Shown piece after piece: positions 39,867-48,467 of a stretch of 64,000 nt of DNA (positions are counted from its first letter, which is position 1; each line of letters opens with the position of its first letter). The notes beneath the pieces were generated by a model. The model ran no database searches. It had not been told where the DNA came from and saw only the letters and a list, made by a program, of their open reading frames with translations. The translations under genes were made by a program, and so were the position numbers. The DNA comes from Streptomyces cylindrosporus (GTDB lineage: Bacteria > Actinomycetota > Actinomycetes > Streptomycetales > Streptomycetaceae): NCBI RefSeq assembly GCF_022698165.1, contig NZ_JALDAY010000004.1, forward strand, positions 372,001 through 436,000, in the 5' to 3' direction.

Positions 39867-40379
39867 TCAAACAGCCAGCTGTGCCTCCACGGCCGCCACG
39901 ACCTCCGGCGCCTCCGGCTCGGTCTGCGGGGAGAAGCGGGCGACGACCTTGCCGTCACGGCCGATCAGGAACTTCTCGAAGTTCCAGCGGATGTCGCCGG
40001 TGTGGCCCTCGGCGTCGGCGAAGCCGGTGAGGCGGTCGTAGAGGGGGTGGCGGCCCTCGCCGTTCACCTCGACCTTCTCGGTCAGCGGGAAGGTCACGCC
40101 GTACGTCGCCGAGCAGAACTCGGCGATCTCCTCGGCGCTGCCCGGCTCCTGCCCCATGAACTGGTTGCAGGGCACGCCGAGGACGGTGAAGCCCTGCTCG
40201 GCGTAGCGCTCGTGGAGGCGCTCAAGGCCGGTGTACTGCGGGGTCAGCCCGCACTTGGAGGCCACGTTCACGATGAGGACGGCCTTGCCCGCGTACTGGG
40301 ACAGGTCCGCCGAACCACCCTGGAGGGCACCGATCTCCACGTCGAGCGGAGCGGCACCGTTGCTGTCTGCAGTCGTCAT
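39867..40379 (-). CDS. Glutathione peroxidase-like thiol peroxidase
   Basis: A 170-residue peroxidase. The active-site motif NVASKCGLTPQY has Cys where animal enzymes have selenocysteine. The Gln/Trp partners lie in LGVPCNQFMGQEPG and IRWNFEKFLIGRDG. As streptomycetes lack glutathione, the electron donor is probably thioredoxin or mycothiol. Cytoplasmic. Its start is 9 bp from the stop of the ArsR-like gene at 40389 on the same strand, so the two may be co-transcribed. Confidence 0.95.
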   Translation of the reverse strand: MTTADSNGAAPLDVEIGALQGGSADLSQYAGKAVLIVNVASKCGLTPQYTGLERLHERYAEQGFTVLGVPCNQFMGQEPGSAEEIAEFCSATYGVTFPLTEKVEVNGEGRHPLYDRLTGFADAEGHTGDIRWNFEKFLIGRDGKVVARFSPQTEPEAPEVVAAVEAQLAV

Positions 40380-40388
40380 AAGCGGATG

Positions 40389-41420
40389 CTAACTCCGCTT
40401 GGTGACGGACCGGTTCGGGGGGCTTGGTGAGTGGGACGGGGGCGTGGCCGCCTCCACGAGCACCTCTCCCGCGGCCGTCCGCGTGTACAGCACCGAGCGG
40501 CCCGCCCGCCGGCGTTCCACCAGCCCCGCGTCCAGCAGCACCCTCAGATGGCGGCCGACCGAGCCGAGGCCCTGGCCGGTCACCGCGACCAGCTGGCTCG
40601 TGCTCAGGGGCGAGGCGAGCAGGACGAGCACCGCGGCCCGCGCGGGGCCGAGCAGCGCGGCCAGGCTCGCGGGGGCGGGCCGGGCGGCGGGGTCGGCGAG
40701 CGCGCCCGCGCAGGCGTACACGATGGCGTAACGCGCGGGCTCCTCCCAGGACACCCAGCCCGCCTTGGGCGTCACCGGCACGAAGACCAGTTCGGCGCCG
40801 GAGATCTCGCGCGGCGGGTACTCGTGCAGGTTCACCTGGAGCCGGTTCTCGCCGAGCCACCTGGTCCGCCCCGGCCGCAGCCCGTCCAGCACGGCCGCCC
40901 AGCCTCCCTGCCCGAACCGCGCGGTACGGGCCACGACATCGGCCTCCAGGACGCGCCGGCGCCGCTCCCAGGTCGGTCGTACGGCCGTCTCCCAGACGTG
41001 CTCCAGGAGCGCCGCCGCCCGCTCGGGCAGGTCGTCGCGGTGGAGCTCGGCCGGGAGCGGGGTGCCGGGGCGGTGGTCGGTGGCGAGGGAGACGGCGAGC
41101 TGGGTGCGGGCCTCGGCCGCGGGGACCGCCCGGACGCGGGCGACGCCCGCCTCGAAGGACTCGCCGTCGCGGGGCGGGGGCGTGAGGAAGTCCGCGTTCC
41201 AGTTCCGGGCGAGCCCGGCTCGGACCAGGTGCGCGGTCACGGGGTCGGCGGCCAGCAGCGCGCGGTAGCCGGGCAGGTGCTCGCGCAGCCAGGCCCGCTC
41301 ACCGGGGTGCGTGCCGCTGCCGACGTGCAGCAACTGCAGACAGGCGAAGGTCTCGGCGAGCGGGGAGATCACGAACCTGCTGCTCGCGAGGGTGTCCGCG
41401 TTCAACTGCCACCAGCCCAT
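40389..41420 (-). CDS. ArsR-like winged-helix regulator with a long N-terminal domain
   Basis: A 343-residue protein. The helix-turn-helix lies at the C-terminus (LGPARAAVLVLLASPLSTSQLVAVTGQGLGSVGRHLRVLLDAGLVERRRAGRSVLYTRTAAG, about 250-320). The first 200 residues form a conserved actinobacterial domain (FVISPLAETFACLQLLHVGSGTHPGERAWLREHLP, ARNWNADFLTPPP) usual in DUF5937-type regulators. GAGGGGG is 8 bases before ATG 41420. Divergent from an MFS transporter across an inverted repeat, so it probably represses that transporter and itself. Confidence 0.88.
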   Translation of the reverse strand: MGWWQLNADTLASSRFVISPLAETFACLQLLHVGSGTHPGERAWLREHLPGYRALLAADPVTAHLVRAGLARNWNADFLTPPPRDGESFEAGVARVRAVPAAEARTQLAVSLATDHRPGTPLPAELHRDDLPERAAALLEHVWETAVRPTWERRRRVLEADVVARTARFGQGGWAAVLDGLRPGRTRWLGENRLQVNLHEYPPREISGAELVFVPVTPKAGWVSWEEPARYAIVYACAGALADPAARPAPASLAALLGPARAAVLVLLASPLSTSQLVAVTGQGLGSVGRHLRVLLDAGLVERRRAGRSVLYTRTAAGEVLVEAATPPSHSPSPPNRSVTKRS

Positions 41421-41448
41421 GCGAACGCCCCCTCTTCCGTGCCCCACC

Positions 41449-41466
41449 TTTCGCCGTCACGCGAAA
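41449..41466. promoter_or_regulatory. Inverted repeat TTTCGC-N6-GCGAAA between the divergent regulator and transporter genes
   Basis: Perfect 6-bp arms with a 6-bp spacer, 28 bp upstream of the regulator start and 39 bp upstream of the transporter start. Candidate operator for the ArsR-like regulator. Confidence 0.55.
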
Positions 41467-41505
41467 CATTACTGGCCGTCGGCGGTCCGCCCGAGACTCC
41501 ACCGC

Positions 41506-42687
41506 ATGCGCAGCTACCAGGACCTCTTCCGCACCCCGGAGTTCACGCCCCTCTTCCTCTCCTCCGCCCTTCAGGGCGCCGGGCAGACCGTCGGCGGCCT
41601 CGCCATCGGCACCCTCGTGTACGCGGCGACCGACTCGCCGCTGCTGTCGGCGGTGAGCATGTTCACCCCGCAGCTGGCCCAGGTGCTCGGCGCGACGACC
41701 CTGCTCTCGGCCGCCGACCGGATCCCGCCGCGCGCCGCGCTGGCGGGCATCGCGCTCGCGTACGGGCTGGGCACGGCCGTACTCGCGCTGCCCGGTCTCC
41801 CGGTCCGGGCGGTCTTCCCGGTGATCCTGCTGCTCGGTCTGATCGCCTCGCTCGGCGGCGGGGTGCGGTGGGGGCTCCTCAACGAGATCCTGGCCAAGGA
41901 CGGCTATCTGCTGGGGCGTTCGGTGTTCAACATGATGAGCGGGCTCATGCAGGTCGTCGGGTTCGCCACGGGCGGTGTCCTGGTCGCCGTCCTCTCCCCG
42001 CGCACCGCGCTGCTGCTGTCCGCGTTGCTGTATCTGCTGGCGGCCCTGGGCGCGCGCCTCGGCCTGGCCGCCCGTCCGCCGCGCGTGAGCGGCCGTCCGT
42101 CGGTCGCGGCGACCTGGCGCACCAACGCCCTCCTGTGGTCGTCCCGCCCCCGCCGGCTCACCTACCTCGGCCTGTGGCTCCCCAACGGTCTCGTCGTCGG
42201 CTGCGAATCGCTGTTCGTGTCGTACGACCCCGGGTCCGCGGGCACGCTCTTCGCGGCGGCGGCACTGGGCATGCTGGTCGGGGACGTGACCGTCGGACGG
42301 CTGGTCCCGCCCGCGCTGCGGCCCCGGCTGGCCACGCCCCTGCTGCTGCTTCTCGCCGGGCCGTACCTGTTCTTCGCCCTGCACCCGGCGACTCCCGTGG
42401 CCGCGGTCGCCGCCGCCCTCGCCTCCGTCGGCTTCGGCGCGAGCCTGGTGCAGCAGGAGCGCCTGATGGCCCTCACCCCGGACGAGCTGTCCGGGCACGC
42501 CCTGGGGCTGCACTCCTCCGGCATGCTGACCATGCAGGGAGTGGCGGCGGCACTGGCGGGCTCGGTCGCCCAACTCACCTCGCCCGCAACGGCGATGACG
42601 GTCATGGCGGGCGCGTCGGCAGTGGTGACGGTGACGCTGGCGGCGGCGGGGAGGCGGTCGCGCGTGCCGGAGCCGCAGCCGGCGTGA
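41506..42687 (+). CDS. MFS transporter
   Basis: A 393-residue major facilitator with about 11-12 helices. It begins QDLFRTPEFTPLFLSSALQGAGQTVGGLAIGTLVYAAT, typical of the small MFS drug-exporter-like group. The usual loop motif between helices 2 and 3 is weak (SAADRIPPRAAL). Probably exports a small molecule. Regulated, by context, by the divergent ArsR-like protein. No strong ribosome site before ATG 41506. Confidence 0.88.
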   Translation: MRSYQDLFRTPEFTPLFLSSALQGAGQTVGGLAIGTLVYAATDSPLLSAVSMFTPQLAQVLGATTLLSAADRIPPRAALAGIALAYGLGTAVLALPGLPVRAVFPVILLLGLIASLGGGVRWGLLNEILAKDGYLLGRSVFNMMSGLMQVVGFATGGVLVAVLSPRTALLLSALLYLLAALGARLGLAARPPRVSGRPSVAATWRTNALLWSSRPRRLTYLGLWLPNGLVVGCESLFVSYDPGSAGTLFAAAALGMLVGDVTVGRLVPPALRPRLATPLLLLLAGPYLFFALHPATPVAAVAAALASVGFGASLVQQERLMALTPDELSGHALGLHSSGMLTMQGVAAALAGSVAQLTSPATAMTVMAGASAVVTVTLAAAGRRSRVPEPQPA

Positions 42688-42741
42688 CGAGCCGCGTTCC
42701 GCGGTCTTTCGCCGCCCCTCCCGGCCCGGAAGGATGACGGG

Positions 42742-44196
42742 ATGCGTGTCGTGGTCGTGGGCGCGGGGTTCGGCGGGATCGCGGCCGCCGCCGAACTGCT
42801 GCGGAACGGAATGGACGACGTGACCCTGCTGGAGGCCGCCCCGGAACCCGGCGGCACCTGGTTCCACAACCGCTACCCGGGCGCCGCCTGCGACGTCCCG
42901 AGCCACCTCTACTCGTACTCCTTCGCCCAACGCGCCTCCTGGACCCGCCTGTTCTCGCACCGCGACGAGATCCTGCGGTACGCCCGGGAGACCGCGGACG
43001 CGCTCGGGATCACCCCGCGGATCGTGACGGACACGCTGGTGACCTCCTGCGTCTGGGACGACACGGACCGGACCTGGACGGTACGGAGCCGTCGGGCCGG
43101 GGTGGCGGAGGAGCGGGTCGCGGACGCCGTGGTGCTGGCGACCGGGCAGTTGGACAAGCCGGCCTTCGCCGCGGTGGAGGGAATGGAGGACTTCCGCGGG
43201 CACGGTTTCCACTCGGCGCGCTGGGACGAGGGATACGACCTGCGGGGAAAGCGGGTCGCCGTCATCGGGACGGGTGCCAGCGCGGCCCAGCTGGTGCCGG
43301 AGATCGCCCCGGTGGTGGGGCACCTGACGGTGTTCCAGCGGACCGGGAACTGGTTCCTGCCGCGCCGGGACCGCCCGATGCCGGCCGCACTGGACCGTGT
43401 CCTGCGCCGGCCCTGGGCGCGCCGGGCATGGCGGCAACTGATCTACCACGCCCTGGAGTTGATCACCCTCTGTGTACGTCACCCACGTACGGCAGGCCGT
43501 GTGGGCGCGCTCGTCTCCGGTGCCCACATGCGCCGTCAGCTGCCCGACCCGGAGCTGCGGCGGAAGGTCTGGCCCGACTACCCCTTCGGCTGCAAGAGGG
43601 TGCTGCTCAGCTCCGACTTCCTGCCCTCGCTGCGGCGGCCGGACGTCGAGCTGGTGACGGAGCGGATCGTCCGGATGACGGCCGAGGGGCCGCTGACCGA
43701 GGACGGGCGGGTGCACGAGGTCGACTGCGTGATCCACGCGACCGGATTCCGTACCAACGTCTTCATGCTCCCGATGGAGGTGCGCGGAACGGGCGGGGTG
43801 TCCATCGCGGACGCGTGGGCGGACGGCCCCCGGGCCCATCTCGGGATCATGGTGTCCGGGTTTCCCTCGCTGTTCCTGATGTACGGGCCGAACACGAACA
43901 CCTCCGGCGGGTCGATCCTGTTCTTCCTGGAGGCGCAGGCCGCCTATGTCCGGCGGGCCCTGGAGCTGGCCCGGCGCAGTGGGGCGGTGGCGCTGGACGT
44001 GCGGCCGGAGGTGGAGGAGACGGGGCTGGAGGCGGTGCGGGCGCGGTTCGCGGGGACGGCCTGGCAGGCGTGCTCGTCCTGGTACCGCACCCGGGACGGC
44101 CGAAATGTCGCCAACTGGCCGGGATACATGGGGGAGTACGCGCGGCGCACCCGGCGTCCGCTCCCCGCGGAGTTCACTTTCCTCCAGGCCCGGTGA
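42742..44196 (+). CDS. Flavin-containing monooxygenase / Baeyer-Villiger type
   Basis: A 484-residue enzyme with both dinucleotide sites: VVVVGAGFGGIAAA (FAD, residues 3-16) and VAVIGTGASAAQLVPE (NADPH, around 173-188). Between them lies the BVMO/FMO fingerprint FRGHGFHSARW (FxGxxxHxxxW, around 152-162), plus GGTWFHNRYPGAACDVPSHLYSYSF. Later: VIHATGFRTN and MYGPNTNTSGGS. It inserts one oxygen atom into a ketone or heteroatom substrate. GGAAGGATGACGGG precedes the ATG. The hydrolase at 44279 follows in the same direction and could open the ester or lactone product. Confidence 0.93.
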   Translation: MRVVVVGAGFGGIAAAAELLRNGMDDVTLLEAAPEPGGTWFHNRYPGAACDVPSHLYSYSFAQRASWTRLFSHRDEILRYARETADALGITPRIVTDTLVTSCVWDDTDRTWTVRSRRAGVAEERVADAVVLATGQLDKPAFAAVEGMEDFRGHGFHSARWDEGYDLRGKRVAVIGTGASAAQLVPEIAPVVGHLTVFQRTGNWFLPRRDRPMPAALDRVLRRPWARRAWRQLIYHALELITLCVRHPRTAGRVGALVSGAHMRRQLPDPELRRKVWPDYPFGCKRVLLSSDFLPSLRRPDVELVTERIVRMTAEGPLTEDGRVHEVDCVIHATGFRTNVFMLPMEVRGTGGVSIADAWADGPRAHLGIMVSGFPSLFLMYGPNTNTSGGSILFFLEAQAAYVRRALELARRSGAVALDVRPEVEETGLEAVRARFAGTAWQACSSWYRTRDGRNVANWPGYMGEYARRTRRPLPAEFTFLQAR

Positions 44197-44278
44197 TCGG
44201 CTCCCCGCCCCGTGTTGAGGGGAGGGCCGCGGGGGCGGAGACTGGAAGGGTGCGCGGTGCGGGAGAGAGGCCGGGGCC

Positions 44279-45076
44279 ATGGGCGAGTACGTGAAACTTC
44301 CCGGAGTCGAGACCTGGTACGAGACCGACGGGGCCGAGGGCGCCGAGCCGCTGCTTCTGCTGCACGGCGGAATGTGCACCAACGAGACCTGGGCGGCCCA
44401 GCGGCCCGACCTCGCGGCGGCATACCGGCTCTTCCTGCCGGAGCGCCGCGCGCACGGCCGTACGCATGACGTCGAGGGGCCGCTGAGCTACCTGGACATG
44501 GCCGACGACACCGTCGACTTCATCGAGGCGGTCGTGGGCGGCCCGGCCCACCTCGTGGGCTGGAGCGACGGCGGAATCGTCGCGCTGCTGGTCGCGCTGG
44601 CCCGCCCCGAGCTGGTGCGCAAGGTCGTCGCGATCGGCGCCAACTTCCGCCCCGCGCCGGAGATCTCGTCCGGCCCGAACATGCTGGACGAACTGGACCC
44701 GGACGAGCCGGGACTGGCACCCCTGCGCGACATGTACCAGGCGGTGACCCCGGACGGCGCCGACCACTGGCCGGTCGTCGTCGGCAAGCTGAAGGACATG
44801 TTCACCCGCGAGCCGAACCTCACACCGGACGACCTGGCCCGGATCACCGCCCCCACCCTGATCCTCGCCGGCGACGACGACATGATGACCCTGGAGCACA
44901 CGGCGACCCTGTACCGCTCGATCCCGAACGCCCAGCTCGCCATCGTCCCGAACACCTCCCACGCGGCCCCCCTGGAGAAGCCGGCCGAGGTCAACCGCAT
45001 CATCCTGGACTTCCTCACGAACGAACCGGCTCCGACGATGCTGCCGGTGCTGCGGGCGTCGTCCGCGGCCGGTTGA
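44279..45076 (+). CDS. Alpha/beta-fold hydrolase
   Basis: A 265-residue hydrolase. Oxyanion region LLLLHGGMCTNETWAAQ, nucleophile elbow VGWSDGGIVAL (Ser near residue 92), acid in LAGDDDMMTLEH, late His in NTSHAAPLEKP. Typical of esterases and lactonases. It lies 82 bp after the flavin monooxygenase on the same strand, a pairing expected for Baeyer-Villiger oxidation followed by ester cleavage; this is inference. A purine-rich stretch precedes the ATG. Confidence 0.88.
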   Translation: MGEYVKLPGVETWYETDGAEGAEPLLLLHGGMCTNETWAAQRPDLAAAYRLFLPERRAHGRTHDVEGPLSYLDMADDTVDFIEAVVGGPAHLVGWSDGGIVALLVALARPELVRKVVAIGANFRPAPEISSGPNMLDELDPDEPGLAPLRDMYQAVTPDGADHWPVVVGKLKDMFTREPNLTPDDLARITAPTLILAGDDDMMTLEHTATLYRSIPNAQLAIVPNTSHAAPLEKPAEVNRIILDFLTNEPAPTMLPVLRASSAAG

Positions 45077-45144
45077 CCGGAAGTTCATCAAGGGTGCAGC
45101 GCCTCCCGCGACGGTTGCCGGAGCGACCGGGATCGGGAGGACGA

Positions 45145-45480
45145 GTGACGGAAGCGGAGTTGGTGGCGGCCGCGCTGGGCGCGGGGCCACCGGACGGGCT
45201 GAGGGACACCCGGCAGGGTCTCGTACGGGACCTGTACGTCGCCCTGCGGGAGTCCGTGCGATGGCGGCTGACGGGCGACGGCGGACACGGCCGGCGCGTG
45301 TTGGACGCGCACGAGGTGGATCCGGACGTCTGGCGGGAGCGGCTGATCGAGGTGCTGGCCGGGTCCGGTGTGGAGAAGGACGCGGAGATCCTGGCAGCGG
45401 CGCGGATTCTCCTGGGAGCCGGGCGGCGGGCCGGCCGGCTGGCGCTGGACGCGCGCGGGGCTCCGGGCGGGGGCCGGTAG
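45145..45480 (+). CDS. Small helical protein of unknown function
   Basis: A 111-residue protein: TEAELVAAALGAGPPDGLRDTRQGLVRDLYVALRESVRWRLTGDG, LDAHEVDPDVWRERLIEVLAGSGVEKDAEILAAARILLGAG. I recall similar short helical proteins near NB-ARC/TPR or effector-associated genes in streptomycetes, but cannot name a family. GGGAGG is 4 bases before GTG 45145; the open frame extends upstream to 45073 without homology. It converges on the SARP regulator gene, with 10 bp between stops. Confidence 0.7.
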   Translation: MTEAELVAAALGAGPPDGLRDTRQGLVRDLYVALRESVRWRLTGDGGHGRRVLDAHEVDPDVWRERLIEVLAGSGVEKDAEILAAARILLGAGRRAGRLALDARGAPGGGR

Positions 45481-45490
45481 GAAATGCCGG

Positions 45491-48418
45491 TCAGGTGGTG
45501 CGGCCGCGGCCGCGGCCGGTGCGGGTGTCGCGGGCGTCCTGGACCGCCTGGAACTGGGCGGCCGCCTCGCGGACGTAGCCGGCGGACAGGTACGCCTGGC
45601 CCAGGCGGCCGCGGATGTCCATCTCCAGCCAGTCGTAGCCGGGGAAGGTGAGGGGGGACAGCAGCCGGAGTTGGAGGAGCGCCTGCTGGTGGAAGGCGAT
45701 GGCCGCGCTCGGCTCGCCTCCCGCGCCCAGCTCCGCCGTGCCCAGCCGGGTCAGGCTGCGGGCGCACAGGAAGATGTCCCCGCCCTCCTCGACGAGCCCC
45801 ACCGCCTGTCGCAGGAGGGCTTTGGCCTCGCCGTACTGTTCGAGGCGGAGGTGGATGTCGGCCGCGCAGCTCAGGACCCTGCCCAGCATGCGCGGGCGAC
45901 CGCCCGTGGCGGCCGGAGGGCGGGCCGCCGTGAAGCAGTCGAGCGCCTCCTGGTTCTGCCGCTGGTACTGGTGGGCGAGGCCCTGGATGACCAGTGCCAT
46001 GGCCGCGATCCAGTCGTCGCCCACCTGGCCGGCGAGCTTCAGGGCCGCGGAGACATGGGTGATCGCCTGCTCGCTCTCGCCCACGCTCAGGGCGACGGAG
46101 CCGAGACCGGCGAGGGCCCTGGCCTCCTCGCCCTTGTCGGCCAGGCTTCGGCCGGCGTCCAGCGCCCGGGCGAACATGGCACGGGAATGGCGGTACCGGC
46201 GTTCGTACACCGCCGTGTAGCCCAGACAGGACGGCACCGCGGCCGTCATGCGCCGGTCGGCGGCCTCATGGGTGTGGGCGAGCGCGATCTCCAGCGCCGT
46301 CCGTGACTCGTGATAGCGGAACTGCCGTACGAGGTAGTCGCACAGCCCCTCCGCGATCCAGCACGCGTAGTCGGGCTCCCCGTGGGCCACCGCGTATCCG
46401 ACCACGTCGACCAGCTCGCCGCCGGCCGCGTTCAGCCAGGCCTCCGCGTCCCGCCAGTCCGGGAAGGGGGTGTCCGTGGGCCACGGGCCGGTGGGGAAAC
46501 CGGCCGGGCCCCAGTCGCTGGCCGTCCGCGCGGCGTCGAGGAACAGCCCAAGGGCTGCCCTGCGGGCCTCGGCCGCCTCCGCCGGATCCTCCTCGGCCAT
46601 CCGCCGCGCATGCACCCGTACCAGGTCGTGCAACCGGTACCGTCCCGGCCTGTGCTCCTGCACCAGGCTCGTGTCGACGAGGGCCTCCAGCACCGCCTCG
46701 GTCTTCCGCACGGGCCAGCCCAGCATCGTGGCGGGCGTCAGCGCGTCGAACTCGACCGTCGGCGCCAGCCCCACCGCCCGGAAGCCCTGCTGCTGTTCCG
46801 GTGTCAGCTGGTCGTACGACATCCGGAACGCCGCCTCCACGCTGCGGTCCCCGACGCTCAGCTCGCCGAGCCGGTGCTCGTCGCCCGTCATACGGCCCAC
46901 CAGGTACGACACGGTCCAGGCGCGGCGGTTCTGCAGCCGGGAGCCGGCGATGCGCAGGGCCAGCGGGAGGCCGTCGCACAGGCCGACCAGTTCGTGTGTC
47001 GCCTCCGGTTCGCGGTCCGCCCGGTCCTCGCCGACGATGTGCCGGAGGAGGGACACCGCGTCGCCGCCGGGCAGCGGCTCCAGGGTGATGCGGCGGTCGG
47101 CGTCCAGGTCGGCGAGCCGACGCCGGGCGGCCACCAGCACCCGGCTGCCCGCCCCGGCCGGCAGCAGCGGACGTATCTGGTCGGCGTCCAGGGCGTCGTC
47201 CAGGACCAGCAGGAGCCGCAGCGGACTCGTCGCCGCGCGCCAGGCCGCGGTGAGCTCCTCCAGGTCGCTCGGCAGCTCGCCGTGCGCCGTGTCGAGCGAG
47301 CGCAGCAGGCGTTGCAGGGCCTGTTCCGGCGACTGGCGGCGCCGGGTGCTGTGCGCCCGCAGGTCGACGAAGAGGCAGCCGTCCGGGTAGTCGGCGCTCA
47401 GCTCCCGGGCCGCCCGGACCACGAGCGCGGTCTTGCCGACGCCGGCCGTGCCGTCCACGGTCATGACGGACACGGCACCTGGAGTGGAGGGGGCGGTCAG
47501 TACGCCCAGTTCGGTCTCACGGCCCACCAACTTTCCCGCGTCTCCCGGGAGTTCGTTGAGGGTACGGCGGCGGGGGCGGGCCGGTGCCGGGCCCAGGAGG
47601 CGTTCGTCGTCCCGGCGCAGGACCGCCCCGTGCACGCGGCGGAGTTCCTCGCCGGGGGCGATGCCGAGTTCCTCGCGGAGGAGCCCGTACATGTCCTGGT
47701 AGACCTTCAGGGCCTCCGCCTGGCGGCCGGCGCCGTACAGGGCGCGCATGCGCAGGGCGACGACCGATTCGTCGTACGGGTCGGACACCGGCATCGCGGC
47801 CAGCTCGTCCAGGGCTTCGGCGTGGCGGCCGAGCCGGATCAGGCAGTCGAGGCGGTCCAGGTGGAGGCCGCGCAGGCGGTCCAGGAGCCGTTGGCGTTCG
47901 GCGTCGGCGAAAGGGCCGGACAGGCCGGCCAGGGGTTCGCCGCGGAACAGGGTGAGCGCGGCGGTGAACTGGTCGGCCGCGGTGGCCGGTTCACCGGCGG
48001 CCAGCGTGCGTCGCGCTTCGTCGGCGCGCTCGGTCAGGTCCGCGGTGTCGAGGCGGACGGCGTCGGCCTCGAAGCTGTACCAGCCCTTGCCGCTGCGGAT
48101 CACCGACTCGGTGTGCGGGGTGCCGGGCGGGTCCAGGGCACGGCGCAGGGAGTTGACGTGCGTCGGCAGTACCTTGTGGCCGCCGGCCGGTGGGTCCTCG
48201 CCCCAGATCCGGTCGAGCAGCTGGTCGTGGCTCAACTCGACACCGGGGCGCAGCGCGAGGGCGGTGAGGACGGCCTGGCGTTTCACCGGGCCGAGGTCCA
48301 GTGGGGTGCCCGTCCGCCAGGCCCGGACCGGGCCGAGTACCTCGATCCGGAGCCATGGCGAAGTTCCCCCGTCCACTTCTGACCTTCCGTCGCCCGCGTC
48401 ACCCGAACTCACCGGCAT
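45491..48418 (-). CDS. AfsR/SARP-family regulator with NB-ARC and TPR domains
   Basis: About 975 residues. Residues 20-90 form the OmpR-like winged helix (LRIEVLGPVRAWRTGTPLDLGPVKRQAVLTALALRPGVELSHDQLLDRIWGEDPP). Residues 90-250 are the bacterial transcriptional activator domain (LFRGEPLAGLSGPFADAERQRL). An NB-ARC ATPase follows (VDGTAGVGKTALVVRAA Walker A near 320, LRLLLVLDDALD Walker B, GLPLALRIAG), then TPR repeats from 640 to the end. AfsR-type proteins activate secondary metabolism or development in response to signals. ATG 48418 or TTG 48445 are possible starts. No biosynthetic cluster lies in the window, so the target is elsewhere or global. Confidence 0.95.
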   Translation of the reverse strand: MPVSSGDAGDGRSEVDGGTSPWLRIEVLGPVRAWRTGTPLDLGPVKRQAVLTALALRPGVELSHDQLLDRIWGEDPPAGGHKVLPTHVNSLRRALDPPGTPHTESVIRSGKGWYSFEADAVRLDTADLTERADEARRTLAAGEPATAADQFTAALTLFRGEPLAGLSGPFADAERQRLLDRLRGLHLDRLDCLIRLGRHAEALDELAAMPVSDPYDESVVALRMRALYGAGRQAEALKVYQDMYGLLREELGIAPGEELRRVHGAVLRRDDERLLGPAPARPRRRTLNELPGDAGKLVGRETELGVLTAPSTPGAVSVMTVDGTAGVGKTALVVRAARELSADYPDGCLFVDLRAHSTRRRQSPEQALQRLLRSLDTAHGELPSDLEELTAAWRAATSPLRLLLVLDDALDADQIRPLLPAGAGSRVLVAARRRLADLDADRRITLEPLPGGDAVSLLRHIVGEDRADREPEATHELVGLCDGLPLALRIAGSRLQNRRAWTVSYLVGRMTGDEHRLGELSVGDRSVEAAFRMSYDQLTPEQQQGFRAVGLAPTVEFDALTPATMLGWPVRKTEAVLEALVDTSLVQEHRPGRYRLHDLVRVHARRMAEEDPAEAAEARRAALGLFLDAARTASDWGPAGFPTGPWPTDTPFPDWRDAEAWLNAAGGELVDVVGYAVAHGEPDYACWIAEGLCDYLVRQFRYHESRTALEIALAHTHEAADRRMTAAVPSCLGYTAVYERRYRHSRAMFARALDAGRSLADKGEEARALAGLGSVALSVGESEQAITHVSAALKLAGQVGDDWIAAMALVIQGLAHQYQRQNQEALDCFTAARPPAATGGRPRMLGRVLSCAADIHLRLEQYGEAKALLRQAVGLVEEGGDIFLCARSLTRLGTAELGAGGEPSAAIAFHQQALLQLRLLSPLTFPGYDWLEMDIRGRLGQAYLSAGYVREAAAQFQAVQDARDTRTGRGRGRTT

Positions 48419-48467
48419 TGCAACCGCTTTCGCGGTCGTTGGCAAGTCGCCTGCGGGGTACGGTCGT

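Noticed and set aside
45491..48418. SARP regulator as sign of a biosynthetic gene cluster
   Set aside because: No PKS, NRPS, terpene or RiPP core genes are near; the flavin monooxygenase and hydrolase alone are not enough.
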